Both the position numbers and the translations under genes were made by a program. Of a stretch of DNA of 64,000 bases, positions 52,441 through 60,957 are shown piece after piece. The stretch's first letter is position 1; every line of letters starts with the position of its first letter. The notes under the pieces were generated by a model. It saw only the letters and a program-made list of their open reading frames with translations. It ran no database searches and had not been told where the DNA came from. Source of the DNA: Paenibacillus sp. J2TS4 (GTDB lineage Bacteria > Bacillota > Bacilli > Paenibacillales > NBRC-103111). The stretch spans positions 124,001 to 188,000 of the forward strand of contig NZ_BOSH01000005.1 in the NCBI RefSeq assembly GCF_018403245.1. The letters run 5' to 3'.

Positions 52441-53451
52441 ATGCCATCAGAACACATACATGTCCTGCCCTATGGCTTGGGACCGATCGGAATCAAGATT
52501 GTTGAAAATTGCCTGCAGACTGAGGCTGTCCGCATGATATCCGCGGTGGACATCGATCCTCTTAAAATCGGGCGGGATGTCGGGGAATTGGCGGGAAGAG
52601 AATATGCGGGTGTAAGCGTAGTCTCCAATGTAGAAGAAATAGGAAGTCCATCCGGTGCAAACCGGAAGATTGCGCTTCATGCAACCGGGTCGAATTTAGA
52701 AATGGTATGGCCACAAATTAAACAACTGCTCGATCACGGCTATTCCGTTGTCTCCACCTGTGAGCAATTGGCTTATCCATGGCATCGTTATCCGGAACTA
52801 TCCCGGGAAATCGATCAATATGCCAGCGATAAACAGCAAATCGTCATCGGAACCGGAGTCAATCCCGGATTTGTCATGGACTCCCTTGCTCTTTTCGCCA
52901 CTTCCGTCACCCAGAGCATTACCCGAATCTATATCTCGCGCAAAGTGGACGTGGCCAAGCGCCGCCTTCCTCTGCAAAAGAAGGTCGGCATAGGCATGAC
53001 CCCGGAACAGTTCATGGAGCTGGCAGAGCAAGACCGAATCGGGCATGTCGGTCTGGAAGAATCGTTACGCCTGATTGCCTATGGGCTCAACCTTAGCCTA
53101 TCCGATGTATACAACAGGATCGATCCGGTCATTTCCTGGCAGGACATGGAATTGTCTTCCGGGTCGATAAAGAAAAATGAAGTGATTGGTCTCCATCAAA
53201 TTTCCCGCGGAATAGCCGCCGGTATCCCGATTGAACTGGATCTGGTTATGTCCGCAGGCGCCAAGCAAGAAGACCGGCTCACTCTGGAAACGGCAGAAAT
53301 GGGGACACTGGAAATCGTCGTTCCCCATGGAATTTTTGGCGATACCGCTACAGCGAATATTGTCGTTAATACCGCAAAAACAATTCATTCGTTCGAGCGG
53401 AGCGGGCTTCTGACCATGGCTGATATCCCTTTAGCGAGGAATATGCACTGA
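52441..53451 (+). CDS. DapB-superfamily NAD(P)H-dependent amino acid/amine dehydrogenase (Ord-like)
   Basis: The 336-residue protein has an N-terminal Rossmann fold ('VLPYGLGPIGIKIVENCL') and a dihydrodipicolinate-reductase-like layout ('ALHATGSNLEMVWPQIKQLL', 'GTGVNPGFVMDSLAL'). This matches the group containing 2,4-diaminopentanoate dehydrogenase rather than true DapB. It would oxidatively deaminate or reduce an amino compound. GAGAGGGGAAATAGCG precedes the ATG. It is on the same strand as, and 180 bases after, the LysR gene. In this island it may process the amine released from gamma-glutamyl amides. Confidence 0.8.
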   Translation: MPSEHIHVLPYGLGPIGIKIVENCLQTEAVRMISAVDIDPLKIGRDVGELAGREYAGVSVVSNVEEIGSPSGANRKIALHATGSNLEMVWPQIKQLLDHGYSVVSTCEQLAYPWHRYPELSREIDQYASDKQQIVIGTGVNPGFVMDSLALFATSVTQSITRIYISRKVDVAKRRLPLQKKVGIGMTPEQFMELAEQDRIGHVGLEESLRLIAYGLNLSLSDVYNRIDPVISWQDMELSSGSIKKNEVIGLHQISRGIAAGIPIELDLVMSAGAKQEDRLTLETAEMGTLEIVVPHGIFGDTATANIVVNTAKTIHSFERSGLLTMADIPLARNMH

Positions 53452-53452
53452 C

Positions 53453-53563
53453 CATTTTTCCGTCCCGATGGAAAGCTCTCCGAAGCTTCCCAAGTCTTAG
53501 GAAGGTAGGAATACAAACCAAAGCTCGCTCAGTAGATCTCTTTCTTTCCCCCCTCTATGGACT
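53453..53563. repeat. MITE-like dispersed repeat, copy 4 (core and right half)
   Basis: It shares TTCCGTCCCGA-GGAAAG, CTCCGAAGCTTCC, GGTAGGAATACAAA and CTTTCTTTCC with the 7952-8152 element in the same order. The left arm is missing. It lies in the 3' region between convergent genes. Confidence 0.6.
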
Positions 53564-53584
53564 CTATTCGAGCCACACAGGAAG

Positions 53585-53618
53585 AAAACCAATCCGCCTT
53601 TCATGGCGGGTTGGTTTT
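53585..53618. terminator. Bidirectional terminator between the DapB/Ord-like gene and the secreted GGT
   Basis: AAAACCAATCCGCC (53585-53598) pairs with GGCGGGTTGGTTTT (53605-53618), one G-T pair. T-rich tracts flank it on both strands. Confidence 0.88.
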
Positions 53619-53651
53619 CTTTATTGGACAGGGAGTTTCGCAAAGCTCATC

Positions 53652-56600
53652 TCAATGGCCGGATGGAGCAAGAGACTCGTTCTCTACCATCGCACTTCCC
53701 CCTCCCCTGCGGACCTGCTCGGAGACAGCCTGCACATGCCCGTCAGGGAAAAACGCAATCGCATTCACCGCTCCAATGCCGTAGGATAAACCGGAAATAT
53801 TAAATTCCTGACCGTACAAGTGAAGCTGCCCGAATTCGGGTGTATTCTCGAACTCGGCTTCTACTAGCGTTTTCCCGCTCGAACTATGATTTCTCTGAGA
53901 CACCCGCGGTGCTGTAACAGCTTCAGGAAGGGACATATCAAAATCAAGATAATTTATAATGACCTGCAGTACTGTAGTTATAATCGTCGTCCCGCCAGGT
54001 GATCCTACAGCCAGAACCGGCTCCCCATCCTTCATAATAATGATGGGAGACATACTGCTTAAGGTGCGCATGCCGGCACGTGGCGCATTGGGATGTCCGG
54101 CCGGGACGCTGGATGCAGTTCTGGAGGTTAATCCGTTATTTAATAAAAACCCATACCCCGGCACCACCATCCCGTTTCCTCCAATCGCATTGAGCGTATT
54201 GGTATAAGCTACGATATTCCCGTCCTGATCGGATACGGTATGATGAATGGTGGATTCGCGGACATTAAGACTGTCCAGATCATATACTTTCAGCTTATCT
54301 ATTTGGAAGCTGCCGCCAGAAGCCCCCGCTCCCCCTGTCAGTTCAATGGCGCTGAGCAATAATTTGCCCGGTGTGACCACGTCGTTGTTCGTCCGCTGGT
54401 GCAGCCATCCGGCCGGTTCTTCCTCTCCGTCCTTCCAGATGCGTACTTTAATACCTCCCCCTTCCACCCGGAAGCGGAGCCATTGCCATTCCGTGGTCCG
54501 CGGATGATCCACAGTAGCGAGTCCGTAAATTCCATTGCTGTTTCGTGTGCGAAGAATTCGTACGGTATCTGTTTTCGTATTGATTTCCAGGCCATAACCG
54601 TTGTGGGGAGCCGTTGTACTATTCCATCCGTCCGCTCTCAGCCAGAAGCGCAGGTTGCGATCATCACCGAGCTCATTCATTTTGAAACGAACGAGCAGCT
54701 CGCTGTCATAAACCGCCTCCATCTGAGGCTCGGCCCGGGCATAAGCATTCTTCGCTCCCGTAAGCTCGATATTTCCTATGCCATTCCGGACATCGATCAC
54801 CGCTCCTTCCCCCGGCTTGCTGGAGCCAGTCCCGGTCGCCGTTATAAACTTTCCGCTGGAATCCCAGGAGGCCCCGTCCGCCAATCCATCGAACTGAAAG
54901 CCGAAGGCCAGCGGATTCAATTCCGTCACATAGACGTCGCCGATCTGAAAGCTTCCTCCTTGGCCATCTCCCGTAAGCTCAAGCGCACTAAGCAGAAATT
55001 TGCCGATACCGGATACCTGGCTGTTTTGCAGAGTATGGGTCCATGTGTTTCTTGGTTCACTCTCCCCATCCTTCCACAGCCGGATTTTCAGTTGATCCCC
55101 TTCGACCCGAAAACGGAGCCACTGCCAATCGGTCGTCCGATTGTAATCGAATTCTGCAAGTCCATATACTCCATTGCCGTCCCGGGTGCGGATGATCCGG
55201 ATGCTGTCCGAACCCGTATTCACTTCTATGCCATACCCATTACTAGGAGCGGTGGTGCTGTTCCAATGATCCGCTCTCAACCAGAAGCGCAAATTGCGAT
55301 CATCGCCAAGCTCATTCATCTTGAAGCGGATGAGCAGCTCGCTGTCATAGACTTCCTCCATGTCCGACTCAGCCCGGGCATAGGCATATTTTGTTCCCGT
55401 GAGCTCAATTCTCCCTGTGCCATCCTGAACATCGATTATTGCACCTTCATCTGGACGATTGGAACCAATTCCGGTTGCTGTCCAGAACTTACCGCTGGAA
55501 TCCCAGGAAGCTCCATCCGCCAAACCGGCAAAAGAGACGGTCAATCGATTTTTGCCCGCAGACGGAAGGGGATCCGGCCAAAGCTCCGGATCTTCGTTGT
55601 ACGGCCACGGATTTCCAGGCTCCAGAATATATCCGGTTCCGGTCTGCTCTATTTGTTGACGAATCGACTCGGCATATCCTTTGGATAGCAATCCTGTAAC
55701 CGGAAGCGGACCATGATAAGTCGCCGGATCTCCTAAATAAGCGTCCCTGTCCGCAAACGCATATCGCGATGCTTCAATATAGTAGTGCAAAGCCTCCGAT
55801 CTTGGAAGCCCTTTCAAATTATACCCTTCGAGAATATTGAGGGCTTGTCCAATCGTCGTTCCTCCGGAAGCGGAAGGAGGCGGACCATAGACTTCATATC
55901 CGTGATAATCTACTTTCACCGGCGAATATGTCAACGTATTATAATTATGCAGATCGGACAAACTCATGTCCCCGGGCAGCACCGTCACCACCGGCTGATC
56001 TACAGCAGGAGGAGCATTCACGGTGTCTACGATTGCTTGTGCAATCTCACCGTTGTAGAACACATGACTTCCTTGATCCGCTATTAACCGGTAGGTAGCC
56101 GCCAAATCCGGATTTGTCATCAGCGTTCCAACAGACGGGATACTTCCGTCCGAATTCAAATATAAATCTGCGGTAGACTGATAGCTGCTAAAGCGCAAAG
56201 TATTTTCCGAGATCTCTCGAATCAAATTTTCATCCGCATAGAAGCCATTCTCCGCCACCTCGATAGCCGGCTGCAGCAACTCACTTAAGGTCATCCCGGT
56301 TCCATACAGATTTAAAGCTTCTTCCCATGCTTTCACCGTACCCGGAACCCCTACGGCCATCCCGCTCGCATAGCGGGTTTCCGAATCGTATTCATCCCCA
56401 TTCTCATCCATAAAAGAATGAGGACCAAAGGTACCCTGGGCGGTTTCCCGATGATCCAGCACAATGAACCGATCTTCCTCCTTCAAATAAATGTGCATGT
56501 AACCGCCTCCGCCAATTCCGCCGGAGAACGGACGAACGACGCCCAATACGGCTGAGGCTGCAATGGCCGCTTCCACCGCATTGCCTCCTTTACTCAAAAT

Positions 56601-56780
56601 TTCCATAGCCGCCTGACTGGCAAGGGGATGTTCCGTCGCCGCCGCTCCTCCAGTTCCCTCCGCCTGCCAATTTTGATCGTACCAAGGCAGTCGATCCGGG
56701 AATGCAGTGGCAGGTGCAGCGAGCAGCATAAAGAAAGCTAACACGGCACAGCTTAAAGATTTTCCTCGGGCTCTGAACAT
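53652..56780 (-). CDS. Secreted gamma-glutamyltransferase with two inserted repeat domains
   Basis: The 1042-residue protein has a Sec signal peptide (residues 1-26, ending 'APATAFP') and the GGT large-subunit sequence to about residue 405. Two tandem domains of about 213 residues follow, each opening 'GLADGASWDSSGKF', near residues 418 and 631. The GGT small subunit begins at the nucleophile T844 in 'ESTIHHTVSD'. The second Thr of the usual TTH is Ile, but the first, catalytic Thr is kept. 'SVPAGHPNAPRAGMRTLSSM' and 'AVGSPGGTTIITTVLQVIIN' complete the small subunit. The repeats have a concanavalin/LamG-like beta character. After self-cleavage they would form the C-terminal tail of the large subunit. 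Confidence 0.92.
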   Translation of the reverse strand: MFRARGKSLSCAVLAFFMLLAAPATAFPDRLPWYDQNWQAEGTGGAAATEHPLASQAAMEILSKGGNAVEAAIAASAVLGVVRPFSGGIGGGGYMHIYLKEEDRFIVLDHRETAQGTFGPHSFMDENGDEYDSETRYASGMAVGVPGTVKAWEEALNLYGTGMTLSELLQPAIEVAENGFYADENLIREISENTLRFSSYQSTADLYLNSDGSIPSVGTLMTNPDLAATYRLIADQGSHVFYNGEIAQAIVDTVNAPPAVDQPVVTVLPGDMSLSDLHNYNTLTYSPVKVDYHGYEVYGPPPSASGGTTIGQALNILEGYNLKGLPRSEALHYYIEASRYAFADRDAYLGDPATYHGPLPVTGLLSKGYAESIRQQIEQTGTGYILEPGNPWPYNEDPELWPDPLPSAGKNRLTVSFAGLADGASWDSSGKFWTATGIGSNRPDEGAIIDVQDGTGRIELTGTKYAYARAESDMEEVYDSELLIRFKMNELGDDRNLRFWLRADHWNSTTAPSNGYGIEVNTGSDSIRIIRTRDGNGVYGLAEFDYNRTTDWQWLRFRVEGDQLKIRLWKDGESEPRNTWTHTLQNSQVSGIGKFLLSALELTGDGQGGSFQIGDVYVTELNPLAFGFQFDGLADGASWDSSGKFITATGTGSSKPGEGAVIDVRNGIGNIELTGAKNAYARAEPQMEAVYDSELLVRFKMNELGDDRNLRFWLRADGWNSTTAPHNGYGLEINTKTDTVRILRTRNSNGIYGLATVDHPRTTEWQWLRFRVEGGGIKVRIWKDGEEEPAGWLHQRTNNDVVTPGKLLLSAIELTGGAGASGGSFQIDKLKVYDLDSLNVRESTIHHTVSDQDGNIVAYTNTLNAIGGNGMVVPGYGFLLNNGLTSRTASSVPAGHPNAPRAGMRTLSSMSPIIIMKDGEPVLAVGSPGGTTIITTVLQVIINYLDFDMSLPEAVTAPRVSQRNHSSSGKTLVEAEFENTPEFGQLHLYGQEFNISGLSYGIGAVNAIAFFPDGHVQAVSEQVRRGGGSAMVENESLAPSGH

Positions 56781-56938
56781 TTTCCTTTACCTCCTTTATT
56801 AAAATAAGGGGATTTATCCCTTTTACTCTCAGTATAAATATAACTCGATATACATTTGTAATATGGAATAGTTATAAACTTATATCCATAAGTTATAGGT
56901 CATGATGAAGTAAAGGCCAGGCCTGGGTCGGTGCTGTA

Positions 56939-56986
56939 ACAACTACAGCCGCTTTATTCCGAAGGGAACAAAGCGGCTGTAGTTGT
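56939..56986. terminator. Strong hairpin downstream of the HD-GYP gene
   Basis: A perfect 17-bp stem (56939-56955 with 56970-56986) has a 14-base loop. The T-run is weak on the minus strand. It lies between the leftward HD-GYP gene and the start of the next leftward gene. Confidence 0.7.
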
Positions 56987-57002
56987 CGCGCGACATTATA
57001 CT

Positions 57003-58211
57003 TTATAAAAATTCAGTCAACTGCTCGAACTCCTTGATTTCATTACTGGATTCGTTATATACCTCAATCCATTTAGCTTTAATTTCTCTCAATTTATCAA
57101 CCAAATAAGGGTCAAAATGGGTACCGCTCCCTTGCTCAATAATCTCGAAGGCCTCCTCAGGAGTGATTGCTTCTCGATAAGAACGTTTGGAGGTGACCGC
57201 GTCAAAGACATCAGCAATAGCCAAAATGCGGGCATCCAGCGGGATCTCTTCGCCTTTAATGCCGGTAGGATAACCGGTTCCATCCCATTTTTCATGATGA
57301 TATAGAACTCCGGGTTTGAGCGAGCCCAGCATGGGCAGCTTTTCAACCATTCTCCCCCCAACTACTGGATGAGATTTAATCAACTCATACTCTTCCTTCG
57401 TTAAAGCTCCTGATTTAGTTAAGACCTGCTCCGGAATGTTGATTTTGCCGATATCGTGAAGCAGTCCCGACAAATACAAGGACTGCAGTTTCTTCTTATC
57501 CCGGTACTCGGGAAGGTTGCGAGCCAGCTCAATGGCATACTTGCTGACGCGTTCGCTATGTCCAAATGTATACGCATCCTTGGCCTCCACTGCAATGATA
57601 AAAGTTTTGACCACTTGCCGAATGGAGGCATCCGCCGAATTCATAATCGTAGTAACCTGTGCCTCATACAATTGATTCAATTGTTTAAGCAGCAGATGGC
57701 TGAAGGTAGCAATAATAATATACAGCAGAATGCGGTTGGACAAATCAATAGAGTCAAAAATGCCGGAAACGATCGGGTATTGGTGCCCCACGAATATCAT
57801 CATCACGAGCCCGAGCAGAGAATAAAGTATAAGCACGTACCGGTCTCCATAAAAACCGGAAATTAGCGGAATCAGTAAGAAAAACCCCCACGCTTCCCTA
57901 TATCCGGAGCCGAAGTATAAACAACAGACAACTAAAATCATAAATAGCAGAACGAGATGCATAGAGACATTGGCAGACAGACGTAAAAGTCGTTTGCCCC
58001 ATACCACAATGAACCAGGCCCCTAGACACGATAGCAGCAAAAAGAGGTTGGCCCGCGAGAACGGAAGCCCAAAAAGAAGAAATGCGGAATTCCAAACAAT
58101 GCTCAGCAATAAATAGAAGAAGGTGGCATTCAATATTTTGGTGCTCACCTGCTCATTGTGGATTTTATAGTAATTGCCAAGCATGATCAATTTGTCCGTT
58201 GTTGGTAGCAT
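57003..58211 (-). CDS. Membrane-bound HD-GYP domain phosphohydrolase
   Basis: The 402-residue protein has about six membrane segments in the first 190 residues and then an HD-GYP domain. 'TFGHSERVSKYAIEL', the HD pair in 'LLHDIGKINIP' and the GYP motif in 'HHEKWDGTGYP' are all intact. The family hydrolyses cyclic di-GMP or related cyclic dinucleotides at a di-iron site. The membrane region has no recognisable sensory fold. It is a single-gene unit. A weak AGGG precedes the ATG at 58211. Confidence 0.93.
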   Translation of the reverse strand: MLPTTDKLIMLGNYYKIHNEQVSTKILNATFFYLLLSIVWNSAFLLFGLPFSRANLFLLLSCLGAWFIVVWGKRLLRLSANVSMHLVLLFMILVVCCLYFGSGYREAWGFFLLIPLISGFYGDRYVLILYSLLGLVMMIFVGHQYPIVSGIFDSIDLSNRILLYIIIATFSHLLLKQLNQLYEAQVTTIMNSADASIRQVVKTFIIAVEAKDAYTFGHSERVSKYAIELARNLPEYRDKKKLQSLYLSGLLHDIGKINIPEQVLTKSGALTKEEYELIKSHPVVGGRMVEKLPMLGSLKPGVLYHHEKWDGTGYPTGIKGEEIPLDARILAIADVFDAVTSKRSYREAITPEEAFEIIEQGSGTHFDPYLVDKLREIKAKWIEVYNESSNEIKEFEQLTEFL

Positions 58212-58333
58212 CTGTTCGTATCATCCCTGTTTTTCATAGCGTCGTATAGCTTATTGTAACATGATTTTCCAACTTGAACTATACTCGAGTGGAGTGAAAA
58301 TCACTCAAAAAAATATAAGGAGTGTGTTGAACA

Positions 58334-58942
58334 ATGAAGGACACAACACAGTATCAGTATGCAGTAGCCAAAGGGGTGATGCGGGAACAGGCCATTCGTC
58401 TCCATCATGACAGGTACGAGGAAATCGGGTTTTTCAAGAAGAACGAAATCGATCCTTATGAGCAGCTCTCCACTTATTTTGCTGCGCAAGCGGAAGACGG
58501 GGTAATTGTGGGGGTTACGCGTCTTATTAAAGACAGACTGGAGGAGCTGCCAACCATACAGTATTTCCGTATTTACGATCTGGAAATGGCAAAGTTAAGC
58601 CAGCTGGATCGAACCAGATTTGCAGAAGTGAGCGCGTTTACGAAAATGCCGCAGCATGAAGTAGGTGCGGGCTTGATCAAAACCGTCCTGCAGTACTCTT
58701 TGGATACGGGGCTTACCCATTGGATTTGCTGCATTGACGAAAGAGTGTACAAGTATATGACCCGAATGATAAAATTTCCCTTAAAAGTAATCGGCGAGCC
58801 GCAAGTATATCTGGGCTCCGTAACCATTCCATGCGCTCTGCAATTATCCGAATTCCTCGCCAGCCTCCAGCAGCATCGACCTTCTCTCTATGAATTTTTT
58901 ATGTCACCGTTAAATAATGTCTCGGAAAGGGTGAGCTTATAA
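58334..58942 (+). CDS. LuxI/FeeM-like acyltransferase (autoinducer-synthase superfamily)
   Basis: The 202-residue protein has the layout of the N-acyl-homoserine-lactone synthase/N-acyl amino acid synthase branch of the GNAT fold. It shows 'RFAEVSAFTKMP', where the family has E-x-S-R, then 'THWICCIDERVYKYMTRMIK' and the late 'VYLGSVTIPCALQL' block resembling YxGxxxPY. The invariant Arg of AHL synthases is replaced by Ala, so it should not be a classical AHL synthase. AAGGAG precedes the ATG. Its stop codon overlaps the start of an E1-like adenylyltransferase. It probably transfers an acyl group from acyl-CoA or acyl-ACP to an amine. Confidence 0.72.
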   Translation: MKDTTQYQYAVAKGVMREQAIRLHHDRYEEIGFFKKNEIDPYEQLSTYFAAQAEDGVIVGVTRLIKDRLEELPTIQYFRIYDLEMAKLSQLDRTRFAEVSAFTKMPQHEVGAGLIKTVLQYSLDTGLTHWICCIDERVYKYMTRMIKFPLKVIGEPQVYLGSVTIPCALQLSEFLASLQQHRPSLYEFFMSPLNNVSERVSL

Positions 58943-59700
58943 TGAAGCAACAGTTTATTCGCAATCTGGGAATTATGTCCGAAGCCGATATTGACAAGCT
59001 GCAGCGTTCCTCTATTGCCATAGCCGGGTGCGGCTGCATCGGAGGCTTCTCCGCGGAGCTGCTGGCCCGCATGGGTATCGGCCGGCTGATGCTGGCTGAC
59101 CCTGATCATTTCGATGTATCCAACATCAACAGGCAGTGCGCCGCCACTCATTTGACCGTTGGTCAGCCAAAGGTGGAAGCGCTGAGCCAGCATCTGCTCG
59201 CGATCAATCCGGACTTGCAAATCGATGCCTTCCCGGAGGGCGTGCACAGCGGCAACGTACAGGAATTTCTCGCAGGTGCCGATTATGTGATCGATGCCAT
59301 TGATTATTTTGCCTTTTCCGCCTCCTTGATTCTGCACAGAGCGGCACGGGCAAACGGGTTGTTCATCACTACGGCGGTGGCCCTTGGATTCGGCACATCC
59401 GTATTGACCTTCGCTCCCGACGGCCTGAATCTGGAGCAATACATCGGCATCCCGGAGGACATTACTCCCGAGCAAGCCAAGGAACTGACCTTTCCTGCGG
59501 CTTCCTACAGTGAGCAGCTCCCCCAATATGCGACTCCGGAGCTGGTGGCCGGATGGCTCAGCGAGCAGACCATTCCCACGATCAGCGTCGGACAAGCCCT
59601 GGGGCCAGGCGTGCTGGTCTCCAAGCTTGTTCTTCATTTGCTGGGAAGAAAGCAGCCCCAGATCGTTCCGGAACGATTCCAGCTTCAATTTGAAGATTGA
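58942..59700 (+). CDS. E1/ThiF/MoeB-like adenylyltransferase
   Basis: The 252-residue protein has the E1-superfamily Rossmann loop 'IAGCGCIGGFSAELLARMGI' and 'LADPDHFDVSNINRQ', which includes the conserved Asp and the Asn-x-x-Arg-Gln adenylation residues. 'DYVIDAID' lies further on. The CxxC zinc pairs of ThiF/MoeB and an obvious catalytic cysteine are not evident. No ubiquitin-like (ThiS/MoaD) gene is adjacent. Translation is coupled to the LuxI/FeeM-like gene through TAATG. It likely adenylates a carboxyl group of a small molecule or peptide that the acyltransferase makes or uses. Confidence 0.88.
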   Translation: MKQQFIRNLGIMSEADIDKLQRSSIAIAGCGCIGGFSAELLARMGIGRLMLADPDHFDVSNINRQCAATHLTVGQPKVEALSQHLLAINPDLQIDAFPEGVHSGNVQEFLAGADYVIDAIDYFAFSASLILHRAARANGLFITTAVALGFGTSVLTFAPDGLNLEQYIGIPEDITPEQAKELTFPAASYSEQLPQYATPELVAGWLSEQTIPTISVGQALGPGVLVSKLVLHLLGRKQPQIVPERFQLQFED

Positions 59701-59722
59701 GGAACGCGGCGCGCAATTGCGG

Positions 59723-59908
59723 TTTAAGGTGCAAAATTGCACGCCAATTAGGCACTTTCGATATTTTGGGGGCTTTAAGGTGCAAAACTGCGCTTTAATC
59801 GCCCTTTTACGGGGAAATTCCCGATTATCGGAAAATTAGAGTGCACTTCTGCTCTTCATTTGCCGATGGCGGAGGAAATACCGAAATTAGAGTGCACTTC
59901 TGTTCTTT
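59723..59908. repeat. Spaced short-dyad array, family A (second locus)
   Basis: Four units of the TTTAAGGTGCAAAATTGCAC type start near 59723, 59774, 59835 and 59886, a period of about 51-61 bp. The last two units carry the form ATTAGAGTGCACTTCTG. Confidence 0.7.
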
Positions 59909-59941
59909 ATTACTTAATACAAAAGACACAAACTTAAACCA

Positions 59942-59973
59942 AGAATCTGACGAAAAAATATTCGTCAGATTCT
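59942..59973. terminator. Hairpin between the E1-like gene and a small leftward ORF
   Basis: AGAATCTGACGAA (59942-59954) pairs perfectly with TTCGTCAGATTCT (59961-59973). GGTTTAACCTTAATTT follows on the plus strand and TTGGTTTAAG on the minus strand, so it can work in both directions. Confidence 0.75.
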
Positions 59974-60056
59974 GGTTTAACCTTAATTTATCCACTGTGA
60001 ACGGTAATTAAGATACGATTTCTACTAACGGCACGGTACACTATTAATACAGTAAA

Positions 60057-60356
60057 TCAAACCATGATTTGATTCTCCGAATATTGATGTCCTTCTTCCT
60101 CCAATTTTTGTATCTGCTTGTCCTTTTCCTTTCCCAGGATCCATTTTTCAATATAAATGGGAATCTTATCGATTATTAAGCAGGGATTTGACCCCCATAC
60201 CGCAGACGCCGAACCTCTGCCAAATTTGAATTCATTCGATGCTGCGAATTTTGTACGGATAACCCGATCTTCCTTCGGTTCCGCAATATCAACGGCAATC
60301 CGCTTGCCACCGACGTTATTAACAACTGTCATCACTTGAGTTTCTGCTATCTTCAA
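60057..60356 (-). CDS. Hypothetical protein, 99 residues
   Basis: I do not recognise this 99-residue frame. It is moderately basic in the middle ('EPKEDRVIRTKFAASNEFKF') and hydrophobic near 'CLIIDKIPIYIEKWIL', with a Lys/Glu-rich end. There is no clear signal peptide or full membrane span. The frame opens with TTG after a short GAGG; an ATG eight codons later is an alternative. It is isolated between repeat arrays. Its composition looks more protein-like than the neighbouring frames, but it could be a remnant. Confidence 0.45.
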   Translation of the reverse strand: MKIAETQVMTVVNNVGGKRIAVDIAEPKEDRVIRTKFAASNEFKFGRGSASAVWGSNPCLIIDKIPIYIEKWILGKEKDKQIQKLEEEGHQYSENQIMV

Positions 60357-60423
60357 GCATAACCTCGACTGTGTTCTCGATTGCGGCGTTCAATAAGATT
60401 GCTCCATTTTTTTGCTGATCATC

Positions 60424-60478
60424 CAAAAGGGGCTGCCCCCTGGGTCATCTTCGATGACTTTATGGGACTGCCCCTTGG
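60424..60478. terminator. Long imperfect hairpin
   Basis: An outer AGGGGC/GCCCCT pairing encloses an inner GTCATC-TTC-GATGAC hairpin. It may be a terminator for the leftward CydDC transcript, though that gene ends about 580 bases away. The T-run is poor. Confidence 0.4.
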
Positions 60479-60606
60479 ATTTGATATATAAATGATGGCT
60501 CCACCTTGAACTTGTACTTGACACCCACTCTCTCCTAACCAAATGGATTTTATCCGATTTTATGCAGGTACTGGCGCCATATCAACTGGGCGATAGTACA
60601 CTTTAT

Positions 60607-60735
60607 CCAGCCCGTTGGGCGGTGGGAGGCAATGCCCATAATCCAAGCGTTGGGCTGCGGGAGGCAATACACCTGACCCAGCCGTTGGGCAGCGGAGGCA
60701 ATGCCCCTGACCCAGCCGTTGCCTATAGGAGATAG
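60607..60735. repeat. 35-bp tandem repeat, about 3.6 copies
   Basis: Units CCAGCCGTTGGGC-agcgg-AGGCAATGCCC start at 60607, 60643, 60678 and 60712, with lengths 36, 35, 34 and a partial copy. Each contains a TTGGGC...GCCC dyad. The gap 60357-61058 holds no gene. Confidence 0.85.
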
Positions 60736-60771
60736 TCTCCCTAAATCTTGCAGTGCAACATAGGAAGAATC

Positions 60772-60957
60772 GAAGTGCAGAAGTGCCTCTTAAATCCAGC
60801 CTTTTCCCAATAGCGGGAATTGAAGTGCAAAAGTACCCTTTAATTTGACGAAATCGTCCAATTTTCACTAAACGTAGAAAATAGAGCGCACTTTTACACC
60901 CTAATCGCAAAAATGGTTAGATTGGTAAAATTGGGGTGTATATTTGCCCCTTAATTT
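60772..60957. repeat. Spaced short-dyad array, family A (third locus)
   Basis: Four units start near 60772, 60820, 60879 and 60931 (GAAGTGCAGAAGTGCCTCTT, TTGAAGTGCAAAAGTACCC, ATAGAGCGCACTTTTACACC, GGGGTGTATATTTGCCCC). They are diverged versions of the GTGCA...TGCAC dyad. Confidence 0.65.

Noticed and set aside
54240..54260. Apparent loss of the catalytic residue in the secreted GGT (TTH changed to TIH)
   Set aside because: The nucleophile of the family is the first Thr of TTH, which is kept as T844; only the second is changed.
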